From positions 3,720,001 through 3,784,000 of the forward strand of contig CM066308.1 of NCBI GenBank assembly GCA_033807695.1: DNA of 64,000 nucleotides. The letters run 5' to 3'. The DNA comes from Daedaleopsis sinensis. Its lineage: Eukaryota; Basidiomycota; Agaricomycetes; Polyporales; Polyporaceae. Every line of letters begins with the position of its first letter. The first letter of the stretch is position 1. This document shows, in pieces, positions 33,826-44,712 of the stretch. The notes under the pieces are model-generated. The model worked only from the letters and a program-made list of their open reading frames with translations. It was not told the origin of the DNA and did no database searches. A program made the translations under genes and the position numbers.

Positions 33826-35759
33826 CGCGGAGCTGTTCAGATTTCAGGTCGGTGATGAGTTGGGTGGAAGGAGAGACGTGGTGAGGAGTCTTCAGTCGGC
33901 GATGTTATTGACCTTTATATTCCTCGCCGCTCGCCACTGCGGCGGTAGTGGTCTAGCGCCTGGCGGCACCGGATCCGGTTATGGCTTGCCTCAGCGAGGC
34001 GTGGGGCCACTCAAAGTGACTCAGGACACGTTCACCCTAGAATCTGTTGTAGCGAGTGAAGGGGCGCATGAATGCGTGTCGGTGCTAGTGGATGCCCGGT
34101 TCGGGGGTCCGGAAAGGTCCGGAAAGGCCCTCCACGACTGCCAGAATTGTCCCTGCGTCTTCAGTCCGATGAGCAAGTTGCACAGATTTTAACAAAGTCC
34201 GAGGGTAAGCGTGATGTTCCGAGCTACCGCCACAGCCGCCTCACCTGTACATATTCAATACATCGTGGATAGTGATTGGAATTTTGAGTCACAGTATAGT
34301 TTGAGGCGGTGGACCACTACTATGATCGTCACCGGTACCGCTGATGTTCAATGGCCGCAAATTGCCCATCCCCGACCATGACTTGGTTTTCGAAAGAATA
34401 GGTGTCTTGGCAATAGTTGCTGTGCGTCGTCATGTCGAGTCAACTGAGTTCGAGTTGAGGCAGCCTTGCCACTGGCCAGTGTGTATGGCGGTGAATTGAT
34501 TCGCACAGCGTGGTGGATTCCGCTAGAAATGGAAAGTCGGACATGTGGCAAACGCCCAACAGTTTTCTGAGGAGGTGGCTTCGCAGAAGTTGGGGGAAGA
34601 AGAGTGGCACTCACCTTGTGAGTAGATCTAAGCATAGAATTCTGTTGTTGAAAATCATATTGATCACACTTGAAGGTAGGGGAGCGGAAGGCGCAAACGT
34701 AGCTATGCTATCTCAGCCCGAACTAGAAGGGCGGCGGGGCCACCCATGCTGCGGCAGCGAGGAAACGGATGGATAAAATACCCACAGCTTCTCCTAGGTA
34801 CTCTAGGTCAGTCACCTGCCTGACAGAAAAGTAGTGATAAAACCATCGAATGACACTCTGACCGACGATATAGGGGATATTTTCATATTACAAACCTATA
34901 GTCGGTTCGCAGTGTCACACCAAGTCAGCAACATAGCCTGATTAAATGCACACTGGCTCGAAGAAGAACTCACCGTAGCGAGCAGTGCAAGTTGAACCGG
35001 AGTTGACTCGGGGCATAAAGCCCTGCCATAAGGCAGGAGGCTATCATCATCTTCCGAGAGCCGCTCTGTGCTGCATGCAGATACAGCACTCAGTACTTAC
35101 GGTGCATTGAGGAAAGGTGTGACACGACATGCTAGCGACTGAGATCAGGAGGAGGGAGACTTAGACCTGACTAGGGCAAGACTAGGGATCGAAGAGGCCT
35201 GTCACCCATCGCGTGACGTCACGCGTCTCACCACGTGGTTGCCAGATCAACGAAACTCGCGAGTCGCGGTCCATCCTGAGCACCCCATTCAGGCTCAGGC
35301 TGTCGCCGCGCGTCGCGCATCCTGTGGATGGGCATTGAGGTCTCTTGATGCGTTTTATATCACTGACTACTGAGCTTACCATCCCCTGACATACTAGCAT
35401 CTACATTGTCTTGAATCTTCGCTGTACGCGCCGCTGCCAGCACAGGAACACAGCGACTTGGGAGAGACACTTAAATCGGGCAAGCTTCTTAGCTTTCTAT
35501 GGTCCAGGTTAGTCTTTCAAGCTTCAGGCTGTAGACGCTAATACTTAGCCCGCTGCCAATATTAATTGCGATTACAGCTTCCGATGGAACATCATCGCAT
35601 CATCGCGGGGTACGGATTCTCGAGCAGCCAATTGCATGCAAGCTTCTGACCAATAACACTCAGAAAGGAGATGCATACTAGTGCGTCTCCTTATCTGATT
35701 TATGCCGGGTCACCCCAAGGATGAGCCTCTGTTCCTAACCTCCTTACATGTAGAGCGTC
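33826..35759. other. Divergent intergenic region between AAA ATPase copy 2 and hydrolase copy B
   Basis: About 1.9 kb without a gene I can support. It holds the palindrome at 35210-35225 and a tandem GGTCCGGAAA pair at 34106-34125. Shared promoter function for the two divergent genes is possible. Confidence 0.5.
35210..35225. promoter_or_regulatory. 16-base perfect palindrome with CRE/ATF core, second copy
   Basis: CGCGTGACGTCACGCG, identical to 5162-5177, with TGACGTCA at 35214-35221. It lies in the divergent region, 535 bases before hydrolase copy B and about 1.4 kb before AAA ATPase copy 2. Confidence 0.55.
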
Positions 35760-37083
35760 ATGCCTTCAGCTTCTATCGGCGACAATGGCGAAGTTCTCTA
35801 CTATGAGGACAGTGGAGCTCCAGTAGCATCCGGAGACTATATCACTGTTGTGTTGGTACATGGTACTTGCTTTCATGGCAGTACGTCTTCGTATCTTTCA
35901 CTCATACGAACTCCTTCACTGAAAGCTCACTGTGACTACATCGGATAGCTGTGTATCGGCCTATGATTCCTTACGCCGCAGCTCTCAATATTCGCCTCGT
36001 ATTACTCAACAGGCGCGGATATCCTGGTTCCACCCCAGTCTCGCCGGAGGAGCTTGCGGCCCTCGAAGGCAGTATTGCAGCCCAGCAAGCCGCTTTGAAG
36101 ACCCGCGGGGCAGAGATTGCAGAATTTCTTCGCTGGTTCATCGAGACCGAGGCTATTCCACCGATACGCGAGGTACCAGGAAGTGGCGCCCTCGTCGGTG
36201 GACTCTCGCTTCTGTCCTGGTCGGGTGGTAACGGCACTACGCTCGCTATGTTTGCACATGCGGATGAACTGCCCGCAACCACGAACGAGCTATTCAACAA
36301 GTACCTCCGGAGCTTCATTATCTACGGTACACAACGCGTGTTCTCTCCGTTGCCCATATCAGGATGGCTCACTCGCCATTACAGATCCGAGCAGCACGGC
36401 CGCCGGTAGCAGACCCCCTGCAGGCATCCGGAACGTCACCGTAGACCGCACGCTTCCGGTTGAGGACCGGGTTGCCCAGTTCGGCATGCAAGTCGCCTCC
36501 TTCTACCCACCGTACACCCTCCCCGACACTCTCGTCGGTCCCGGGGCCCTGCTCAGCTCGCCCCGTCTCGCCCTCCAAGACATCGCTGCATCGACGAACA
36601 CGCCCCTTGATCCACGCTACATCCCGTCCATCTCCGAGCCAAAGATGACTGTAGAACAGTTCAAGGGTATGACGCACCCGCCTATCCTAGATGGCTTGCA
36701 AGACCCCATCTGGTGTGCGATGCTCCAGGAGACGTTCGCTGTGAATGTCGTGCGTGCGCTGTACGACTGTCGGCTCGAGACACACGACGGCAGCGGGATG
36801 CGCAAGCCCGTATGGCCGGCGGTGCAAGTGCATGTTGTGTGGTGCGACATGACAGTCGGCGAGGCGGCGTGGTGTGCAGCCGTGCTGAAATGCGGGTATG
36901 CTGAGGCGACGCCTGAGGGGAGAAGGCCGCTCGAGTTTCACGAGCTCAAGGGAGCGAACCACTTCGTGAGTTCCACAACTGCGACTGTACGCGGCTTGTG
37001 TTCGATGATGCCATATCGTGTGTGAGCAGGTACACTGGGAGCAGCCCGAGAGGTTCGTGAAGTTTCTGGCGGAGATTGTGTGA
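35760..37083 (+). CDS. Alpha/beta-hydrolase fold protein, copy B
   Basis: Predicted serine hydrolase of 377 residues, paralog of 29440-30752. Exons: 35760-35880, 35949-36326, 36385-36965, 37030-37083; total 1134 bases. The same motifs occur: VVLVHGTCFH, RLVLLNRRGYPGS, nucleophile elbow LLSWSGGN, then FYPPYTLPDTLVG, ALYDCRLETHDGSG, VWCDMTVGEAAW and GANHF spliced to VHWEQPERF. All three introns sit at the same places as in copy A and all have ordinary GT donors. It is transcribed away from AAA ATPase copy 2. A secreted or organelle location is not indicated. Confidence 0.9.
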
Positions 37084-37250
37084 CGGCTAGAACACTGGCC
37101 CGGGGATGAAGATGATAAATACGGTGCAGTAGCATGGTTGGTACGATGTGCTACATGGCGTGTCTTGGTAACACGAGTAGGTGGGTTCGTGAAACTTTTG
37201 CTCTGCGATCATTCTGACGGACTCTAGTACTTACAGTACACATGCGTATC

Positions 37251-39110
37251 TTAGTAACAGCCACCGTACGGTTGTAAGCAGATCAGACCATCACGTCCGT
37301 CCCAGTCAAACTTGGTGTAGGTGACTTTCGCCACCAAATCACCTATCTCTTCAATGAACTGCCTCTTCTTCTTCTCGAACACCTTGCGCTTCATGCTGTA
37401 ACCATCGAGCTGGACTTCAAGCTCGTCGAGAGCAAACTCTTGAGCCTGGAGAGTGTCCAACCTCGTAACGAGACAGTCCACTAACTCCTCCGTGAAGTCT
37501 TCCTCGTCCGAGTCCCCGCAGAACCCCAATATACGCAGCGTGCGCAGCCGCGGGCACGGCGTGGGGGAGCCAACGAGTCCGTCCAGGATGGTATGCAGAG
37601 ACGGCTTGGAGTGGCAGGCGTACTCGCCGACATCCCACACGACAATCGAGAGCTCGCGAAGATGATCAAGCGGCGCAAACACATCCCCCCAGGGCACCTC
37701 CTCGTTGCTCAAGGCGTCGGCGTTGAGCTCGATGCGCAACGTCTCGATCGGCGCGTCGGATAAGAGGCTGATGAAGTCCTCCGCCGCATTGAGGGGGGCG
37801 TCCAGGTCATCGGGGGTGGGGAGGAGTGCTTGAAGCGAGATGCGCTGCTCGTCCGCCGTGGGACGCGAACGATGCCAAGAAGGTACGCGATCCTTCTTAC
37901 CACCTGGAGGGCTCGACTCTCCAAGCAGCAGGTTCTCCCGATCTGTGACCCTCAAAGTCGCGGAGGTGATCCGTTGCAAGTTCGGAAGCGTGTTTCTGTC
38001 TGCGGGTAGCAAGATATCACGGAGACTGGGCGGTTCGCCGTATTCGATATTGTCACTCGAACCGACATTCACGTTGAGATCTGTGGTGGAAGCCAGGTCG
38101 ATAAGCGAAAGCGCGTACTTGAGGGCGGGGGGCTGTCCGAACATGTCCACGGTTTTGAGCTTGCCACGCGACTCCGGAGGAACCTTGCGGTCGAGTTTGA
38201 CGAGGTCAAGCGACGTGCAGGATAGCTCCACGAAAGAGAGTGTCTCGAGGTTCGGAGAGGCCTTGAGTATGAGCTCGAGATTCTCGGGAGTGTTGGAAGC
38301 ATTAAGAGTGTCGTACAGTTGGAGTTTCAGGAGGTTCGGGAGGACCTTCCCTAACGTTGTCGGGATGGGGATATTCTTGAGCGTGAGGGAAGCTAACGTG
38401 GGCAGCCCTTCAGCGTCGAGGGTTATCGGGCATGCAACCATAGAAGCTTGGAAGTTCAGATCCTCCGAACGATCAACGGTGATATCGAGTGCCTTTAGCC
38501 GGGGCAAAGATCCTCGTAACAAAGCGACTAGGCCCATCAGGTCTGGATAGTTAAAGATGGCTAATTTGAGATGACTGAGACGAGACGTATGAGGGACAAG
38601 AAGATCGATACGCTGGCCTGCGAGGTGCTCGAAGTCGGGACAGGTGATGGTGATATCCAGCGGTCGGTTGAGGGAACGGGACAGACAGCGTTGGAGCAGG
38701 GGAAGATGAGCGGATTTCCGTAGGGTTATCACCGACCAAAACTTGGGTGTAGTTGCGACGACGACAAACCAATACCTGCAAACTGCCAGCATCTCCCTCC
38801 ACTGCTGCCCACGAGATGACGCCTTCACGGATTCGATTATATTGACGAACAATTCGACCGGAAGGCGATTGATCGGCGGCGCAGTGTTCGGAGCGGTGTT
38901 CAACATGGCTCGTACGCGTAGGAGGTCCAAGCAGATAGCCCTTTCCAGCGAGTGCAGCTCATTCTGGCCACATTCTTCCATTTGAGTCAAGGATAGGGTC
39001 GGGTAGATGTTAGATGGTAGAGTTGGGAGGCCAAAAAACGGGCGAGTGGCGCGCTCCATCGGCGAGAGCACATCCTCGTGCTCGTCTTCCCTGAATACGA
39101 TGTCGACCAT
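37251..39110 (-). CDS. F-box protein, single exon
   Basis: Predicted SCF adaptor of 619 residues encoded without introns. A short N-terminal region (about residues 40-75, containing LTQMEECGQNELHSLERAI) precedes the F-box INRLPVELFVNIIESV, which ends in CRYWFVVVATTPKFW near residue 120. The remainder has scattered leucine-rich segments (LPRLKALDI, LPTLASLTLKNI, PNLLKLQLYD, PNLETLSFVEL) of the F-box/LRR type common in this group. An acidic patch GDSDEEDFTEE is near residue 540. Being intronless among intron-rich neighbours is compatible with retroposition but is also normal for such genes. Confidence 0.88.
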   Translation of the reverse strand: MVDIVFREDEHEDVLSPMERATRPFFGLPTLPSNIYPTLSLTQMEECGQNELHSLERAICLDLLRVRAMLNTAPNTAPPINRLPVELFVNIIESVKASSRGQQWREMLAVCRYWFVVVATTPKFWSVITLRKSAHLPLLQRCLSRSLNRPLDITITCPDFEHLAGQRIDLLVPHTSRLSHLKLAIFNYPDLMGLVALLRGSLPRLKALDITVDRSEDLNFQASMVACPITLDAEGLPTLASLTLKNIPIPTTLGKVLPNLLKLQLYDTLNASNTPENLELILKASPNLETLSFVELSCTSLDLVKLDRKVPPESRGKLKTVDMFGQPPALKYALSLIDLASTTDLNVNVGSSDNIEYGEPPSLRDILLPADRNTLPNLQRITSATLRVTDRENLLLGESSPPGGKKDRVPSWHRSRPTADEQRISLQALLPTPDDLDAPLNAAEDFISLLSDAPIETLRIELNADALSNEEVPWGDVFAPLDHLRELSIVVWDVGEYACHSKPSLHTILDGLVGSPTPCPRLRTLRILGFCGDSDEEDFTEELVDCLVTRLDTLQAQEFALDELEVQLDGYSMKRKVFEKKKRQFIEEIGDLVAKVTYTKFDWDGRDGLICLQPYGGCY

Positions 39111-39833
39111 TAGTTTGGTGTCGCGTCATATACAGAATATAGGGCTGACGAGCTTACCGGACAGGGCGGCAGGGACTGTTCTGTAGCATGACTTTGGTTT
39201 CGGTGTGGCGGGAGTCTGGTAGGAAGTAGGAAGGATCGAAAGCGCCGAAGGATAAAGAGGACCGGGTCAAAGCGCTAATGTTAGCAAGCACACGACACAA
39301 GGCCGTTTGAGGTGCAACTCATAGCAAAGTCGCCATTGAGACACCATCTCCGGCGGCCACCATGCGAGTAGACTCAACAGTGCTTCGGCGGCGCCCAAGT
39401 TTGACGTTCTCTATAAGATTGAGAGGAAGTTGTGCGGTTCATCGGTACGGAATGATCCTAAGTAGAGCACGCGGGGAACTAGAGGGTGTAAGAAGTGTCC
39501 TGAATGGGAGTGCAAGCTCCTGCTCGAGGGGCGATGCGCGCTTTCTGTCAATGCCTATGTTGTATCTCGCGCCGTCATGAGCAAAAAGCAATGAAATGTC
39601 TGCACAAGCCTCGGAATAGTGTCGCGCTCGAGGTTAGGCGTGCCACGCTAGGCCACGACGCGAGGTCGCATTGGCCGGGAAGAGAGGTCGACAGCGCGCA
39701 GGGTCGAGAGAACATATGTGTGGGACCTTGTGCGAGGGGCTGTTGTCGGTGCTGCCGCGTATGCCGGGTCGATTCAGAGAGACAGACGGTGTCAGGGAAC
39801 CACTCGAGGAGCAGGGTGGAGACGAAGCCGGCA
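39111..39833. other. Intergenic
   Basis: About 720 bases between the C2 gene's 3' end and the F-box gene's start, both leftward. No feature recognised. Confidence 0.5.
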
Positions 39834-41692
39834 TCAAGCTTTCCCCTTCCCACCGCTCGTCTCCTCCCGCGCAGCATCGTCGCCGTCCCCGTTGTCCTCC
39901 GCTCGCCGGGCGTCCTCCTCCAGCACCTTGCGCTCGCCCTCAGCAGCTCCTGCGTCACCGTCCGACTTCGCCTTCCGTTTCTCCCTCTCCGCCTCGTGCG
40001 CGGCAGCCGCAACCGCGTCCTCGTCGTCCGAGCTGCTCAGGCTCGACCCGCTCGAACTGACGCTCGCCTGGCGCAGCAGCACAGGCTGCCCGTCCGGCCC
40101 ATCCTTCCCGCCCCGCGTGCGCTTCTTCTCCTCCTTGCGCGCGACCTTCCACTTCTTCAGCTTCTCGTCGGACCCGTCCAGCGCACGGACGCGCCCGAGC
40201 GCACCAAGGTTCGACGGCCGCGAGAGGTACTCTTCGAGCACGGGCAGGAGGTCCTTCCGCGGGCGGTACGTGCCCGACTCGTTGTCGATCACCAGCTCGA
40301 ACTCGGATGGCGGTAGCGTGCTTGGGTCGCCCGGGTCCGTATCGGTAGCGGGCGCGTCATCGTTGTCTTCGTCGCCATCCTGAGAAGTGTGCCCGTTCTG
40401 CTGCGATGACGGAGAACGACGGCGAGATTTAGGCACGCGCCTGACGAAGAACTCGCCGCTGTACGCGATCTCGACTGCGACGTCGGCGTGCATCGTGTGC
40501 TTGCTCAGGAAGCCGATCGCGAACTCGTCGCCCGTTTCCTGGGAATAGCCCCTCGTCATTGATGCGAACGCGTACTTGTGGTCTGTGCGAGACATACCGT
40601 GAACCGCCATTCGCCGCCTAGCATGATGACGTATGTGAATATGACCCCGTCGGCCCCGTACCCAGCCATCTCGAGGAACTTGCGAGCGAGAGCTTCATTC
40701 GGCCTGTCGTCGGCATCTGCCTTCTCTTTGATATCCTCCTGCTCTCCTCGTTCTACGTCGCTGTCCTCGATGATACCCCAGACGGTGTTCTTGTCCCACT
40801 TGTAGATCGAGCGATGTTGTTTGTGTAGGACGTGATGCAGAATCAAGCCCTTGATTCCACGCTTGCGAAACATCGCCTTGACGAATGGTGCGAACCCGAC
40901 ATACCGATGGCGCAGCGCGGAGGGCACAGGCCCAGTGAGTTGGATACGGTTCGCCTTGAACGACTGCACGTCCGTCAAACGCGTCGCTAGTGGCGAGAAG
41001 TGCCGCGCAAAGACGTCTAGCGGCCGTACTGCGATCAGCTGGGGAATCTAAGCAGAAACAGGGGACGTACGGGGACCCAGTGTGTATATGCGGTCTTTCT
41101 CTTCTCCCTTCGTCCGCGGAGCAGGCCCAAGGACGCGCATGCTCACGAAGACACGTACCCTGTGCCTCACGCGGCCCCGGGTCATCATCTGCGCGACGTA
41201 GGTCATGGCCTTCGAGCGTATGCTCCCGTGTCGCTTGTGAACCTTGTATTCTCGCTCGCCAGAGTCCCAGCCTTCGATGAGCTCTCCACCTGCATTCTCT
41301 GTTGTCTGGTGATCTGGAAAGCGTAAGACGGCTTTGCCGAGCTTGTCATCTTGGTTCCCGGGATCCTCGTCAAGAAGCCGGAGTGTAAGCACAAATCCGG
41401 AGGCTGGAACTCCAGAGACGATCCACTTCGCATTGAAATCGGGGTTGAGGGTCCTGCGTACGGTTGCTGTTCTAAACGACACTGAGTCGTCAGCGTTAGA
41501 GGCGGTCACGATAGCAGGGGAGACTGTGGCGAGAATGTATGGGTCGCAAGATAGATCGTTGAGGTCAGCAATGGGCACATTTGCTGCACGGTGGAAGATG
41601 ATTTCGCACGTATATCGTGGTGAGGAGGGCATGGCAAGAGGCAAATGGACGGGAGCACAGTTCAGGCGCCGGGCGGGGATATATGTACTCAT
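39834..41692 (-). CDS. C2-domain protein of unknown role
   Basis: Predicted 585-residue protein. Exons, reading leftward: 41692-41071, 41028-40598, 40538-39834; total 1758 bases. After about 20 residues comes a C2-like domain (CEIIFHRAANVPIADLNDLS, SCDPYILATVS, RTLNPDFNAKWIVSG, LRLLDEDPGNQDDKLG) with several Asp positions that could bind calcium and membranes. A conserved second half follows (LDVFARHFSP, MFRKRGIKGLILHH, VIMLGGEWRFTETGDEF, SKHTMHADVA). The tail is charged and low-complexity. The second intron (40597-40539) restores frame exactly at EWRFT|ETGDE. The first intron is only 42 bases and is the weakest junction. A second in-frame ATG at 41632 directly precedes the C2 domain. Location probably peripheral to membranes (inference). 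Confidence 0.82.
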
Positions 41693-42037
41693 TTTTTTGT
41701 CGATGACGTCACACTTTCCATGTGACAGGTCCCCATTCAAGCCTCCAAACTGAGGTGCATCCTGTATACTAGTATGTAGAAGAGAAGAACAACACCGTCT
41801 AGAGCTCTAGTACGTTCCGTTGTACCCACGACCTGATACACAGCTAGCCTTGGCACGGTTCACGTACCCTCACTCTGCGATGAACTGAAGGCGAGAATTG
41901 AGCTGTATATGTGTGATATGTTATTATTATGCAGACGTCCATAGATGAGTGACACCGCAGAATTTAGAATGTATGATAGCGAGTACGTGAGAACACGAAA
42001 GTCCGACCAAGAAGAAGAGAAATGAGGGGATCGCCGA
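41693..42037. other. Intergenic, promoter of the C2 gene
   Basis: About 345 bases; contains TGACGTCA at 41704-41711 close to the C2 gene start. No gene seen. Confidence 0.45.
41704..41711. promoter_or_regulatory. CRE/ATF-type site next to the C2 gene start
   Basis: TGACGTCA, the third occurrence I found of this 8-mer in the window. It lies 12 bases upstream of the first ATG of the C2 gene, a place where it could sit in the promoter or 5' UTR. Confidence 0.35.
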
Positions 42038-42601
42038 CTACTTAAGCACCAGCGTGACGTTCTTGAACTCGTACATCGGAGACGATGAAGCCTGCAATGC
42101 GAGCGCGTTAGCATGATGTGCACGACAACCAAGCCAGCGAGTTGTAGAATGCTCACCCCGACGATAGCGAAATGCGCGACCGCTAAGCTGGCTTGGCTTG
42201 TAAAGTGCTCCGGCACGGTGACGGTGAAGTTCTGGTGCGGGGGGAGGCCCTGTGCGGCGCCTTCGTGGTACTGCGGGTTGAACGGGCCGTTGTAAAGGAC
42301 GGTCCCGAGAATGCCGGTCACGTCCTGCTGGGCGCACGTCCCGGTGCCGTCTGCACCCCCACAGGGCCACATGCCGATGACGACAGCGACCTCCGTCGAG
42401 CCGGTGAGTGTGTTCTGCACGGGGTCGAACGGTGGTCAGCGAGGGTGTGCTCGAAGGGGTCGGGGGACGTACTGGACGGACGACCATCACGTTGATGTCG
42501 CTCCCGGGGGATACGGTGGATAGGTCTGCGGGTGCGCCGATGTTGATGTTCTGCGCGAGGGCAGAGGCGGCGAGCGCAGCGAGGGCAAAGAAGGACTTCA
42601 T
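42038..42601 (-). CDS. Small secreted protein, array member 1
   Basis: Predicted 146-residue secreted protein. Exons: 42601-42473, 42414-42157, 42091-42038. Signal peptide MKSFFALAALAASALAQ, then an all-beta-looking mature part: EVAVVIGMWPCGG, LGTVLYNGPFNPQYHE, HQNFTVTVPEHF, LAVAHFAIVG, and a last exon YEFKNVTLVLK. One NFT sequon. Two Cys in the WPCGG...GTCAQQ loop may form a disulfide. It is homologous to the genes at 43617-44198 and 45720-46289, with the introns in the same places. The fold is unknown; such proteins are common in wood-decay basidiomycetes. A TATA box is 91 bases before the ATG. Confidence 0.88.
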   Translation of the reverse strand: MKSFFALAALAASALAQNINIGAPADLSTVSPGSDINVMVVRPVRPPTPSSTPSLTTVRPRAEHTHRLDGGRCRHRHVALWGCRRHRDVRPAGRDRHSRDRPLQRPVQPAVPRRRRTGPPPAPELHRHRAGALYKPSQLSGRAFRYRRGEHSTTRWLGCRAHHANALALQASSSPMYEFKNVTLVLK

Positions 42602-43616
42602 GGTGGGTCGTGATGGTCGTGTGAGGAGAGGGATGGTCGAGGTGCGGGGAGGTGAGTATGATGATGGAGTGGGACGGACTCACCTGGGGTGTTTTATACG
42701 AACGGTGCAGTGCGCTTGTCTCCTCCTCCTCGGTGCGCGTCACAAAGTCTATTCGGCTGGCGGGGCAATGCAACCCCACATGGCCATGGCCCATGGCCGT
42801 GCCGTGTGGGCACCCGCAAGCATACGAACGGCGGTTGGACGTCATACCGGTCCCATCGCAAGGGGTGTCAGTGCGCGCCGACACACTTGAGATGCCACGA
42901 AATCTATATGTCGCCCAACCATTGCTAACGTTGTTCTAATGTCGTTGGGAAGTGTCGAATACTTCATGGTGGTCTGTGGGGGAGAAGGCGACCGTGCGCG
43001 AGCAAGTGGGGCGCGGCAGAACATGTGCTTGACTTGCCGTAGCCACTAGCTGGTCATACACCTTCTCCGAGTCGTGCCGCGAATCTCCATCGGCCGGGTT
43101 CTCATCGCAAGGTCAGACCATTCACGCATCATGCGTGTAGTGTCGGGTTGTTGCTGGAAGTTGCTGTAGGTAAGGACTAAGGAGCCGGGGTTCGCGGAAG
43201 GAGGAGGAGGAGGAGTGTATTTCGGCCAGCTCAGTAAGGAGGAGGGAGGAGAACAAGGGCAACATAGACGCCCAACATACTTGGACGGGATGACATCATG
43301 ATCACCACTTTTGATCAAATCGAAATGCGACCTGATGAAGCTCGTCCTCCTCCTCCTCCTCCGACAAAATTCTGTAAAAACATAAGCTATAAAACACAAG
43401 ACTCAGTGGTCGAAAAGCAAATCTTCGTGACTCCCGGCAGCTGCAAAGACCGCATCGCGGTATATAGCCTGAGGTGAGGCACTGAGTATGTAACTTTACT
43501 ACTACCAACTATTGTATCCGAAGTGTCTGAGTCCGATTCACAGCACAGAGTCCTACATGCGATCATTATACTTGACAGACTGTCCGATTGTTCGCGAGAA
43601 GAAGTCCTGTCCAGGC
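42602..43616. other. Intergenic within the secreted-protein array
   Basis: About 1 kb; holds the TATA box at 42692-42699 and a purine-rich AGGAGGAGGAGG run near 43200. I see no coding remnant. Confidence 0.5.
42692..42699 (-). promoter_or_regulatory. TATA box of small secreted protein 1
   Basis: GTATAAAA on the minus strand, 91 bases before the ATG at 42601. The same octamer precedes the other two array members. Confidence 0.65.
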
Positions 43617-44198
43617 TCAAGATTCAAGGTTCAACGTAATGTTCGCGACCTCCATGAACGGCATCTCGGACGCCTGCACATGGTACACACAAGGCGGCAC
43701 GGAATACGATGGTCAGCATCTCCGGGCTCTCGGACTGTACATAGAGTAGAACGTCCACTCACCCCGATCAAAACGCGAACCGCGCGACCCCCAGGCTGAC
43801 TTGCATCGGAGGCTCGAAGGACGAGGGCACGGCTACCGTGAAGTTCTGGTACGGGGGCGTCGGGGGTTCATGAAGTTGGGGCGAGAAGAGGCCCTTGTAG
43901 ACGATGTCCCCGAGGTACTGATCGACGCTCTGGGCCGCGCAGGGCCCGCGCCCACAAGGCCAGAAGCCGATGGCGACCGCAACCTCATTTGAGCTGCTAA
44001 GAGTCAGCTGCGAGGAAGTGAGTTAGTAGGATGAAGAGCAGGAGGGCGCAATGTACCAACCGGCACCTCTACCCTGACGGTGATGTTCTCGCCTGGCGTG
44101 ACGGTCGTCCACTCGGCGGGTGAGCCAATCCGTATGCGCTGGGCGAGCGCGCATGCGGCGGACGCGGCGAGGAAAGCAATGGTGGAGAAGAGTTTCAT
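43617..44198 (-). pseudogene. Small secreted protein, array member 2, frameshifted near the C-terminus
   Basis: Paralog of member 1. Exons: 44198-44061, 44007 onward, and 43673-43617. Signal peptide MKLFSTIAFLAASAACALAQ; mature motifs NEVAVAIGFWPCGR, LGDIVYKGLFSPQLHE, YQNFTVAVPSSFE, LGVARFAF. In the other two copies this last strand runs into an Ile-Gly just before the intron. Here two extra bases (or one lost) shift the frame, giving TGA at 43770-43768. The intron after it (donor GTGAGT, acceptor GTGCAG) and the final exon (MPFMEVANITLNLES, then stop) are still well formed. The product would be about 18-20 residues short; it could still be made. Intron 1 has a weaker GTTGGT donor. Confidence 0.7.
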
Positions 44199-44237
44199 GA
44201 CTGCGGGGCTTGCGAGGTAAGCAAACGGTGTAGGGCC

Positions 44238-44245
44238 TTTTATAC
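44238..44245 (-). promoter_or_regulatory. TATA box of small secreted protein 2
   Basis: GTATAAAA on the minus strand, 40 bases before the ATG at 44198. That spacing is short for a fungal promoter, so the 5' UTR must be brief. Confidence 0.6.
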
Positions 44246-44674
44246 GTCCTCGTGAAGACCTGGAACAATCGAGGGTGTGCAGAAGCCGCAAGACGCCCAT
44301 GGCCCGCGAGCACGCACGCGTACGCTTCCATTTCGCGGGCGGGCAAAGTGCCGAGGTGAAGGAAGGGAAGAGGGAAGCGCACCCGCAGGCTGCCTGGCTC
44401 GACCGTTGCGGCACACAGTCCACGGATGGACGGTCTCCCCTGCCCGACGCTGAACGGTCCGCGACGGCGGAGGAGAATGATATAAGAATGTGCCCGGTGC
44501 TGGCCCCTCGGAGAGGTGGCGAGGCGACACTCCTCAGGCCAGGCAGTCTAGACGTAGCGTACGAGGCTAGTTGGAGCTCTTGCTTTAGCTTTTGGGTGTG
44601 TGAGAAGGGTCGAGACTCATGCAAGTGTGAACGTGCCTCGGCCATGATTTCGCCGTGACGTGGGATTGAGAGAA

Positions 44675-44712
44675 GAGTCTTCGTACGCACGACGCTGCAC
44701 GCACGAAGACTC
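44675..44712. repeat. Inverted repeat with 10-base arms
   Basis: GAGTCTTCGT at 44675-44684 and ACGAAGACTC at 44703-44712, separated by 18 bases. It could fold as a hairpin or bind a dimeric factor. Confidence 0.4.

Noticed and set aside
37251..39110. Retroposed origin of the intronless F-box gene
   Set aside because: No poly-A tract or flanking duplication is visible; intronless F-box genes are common in this group.
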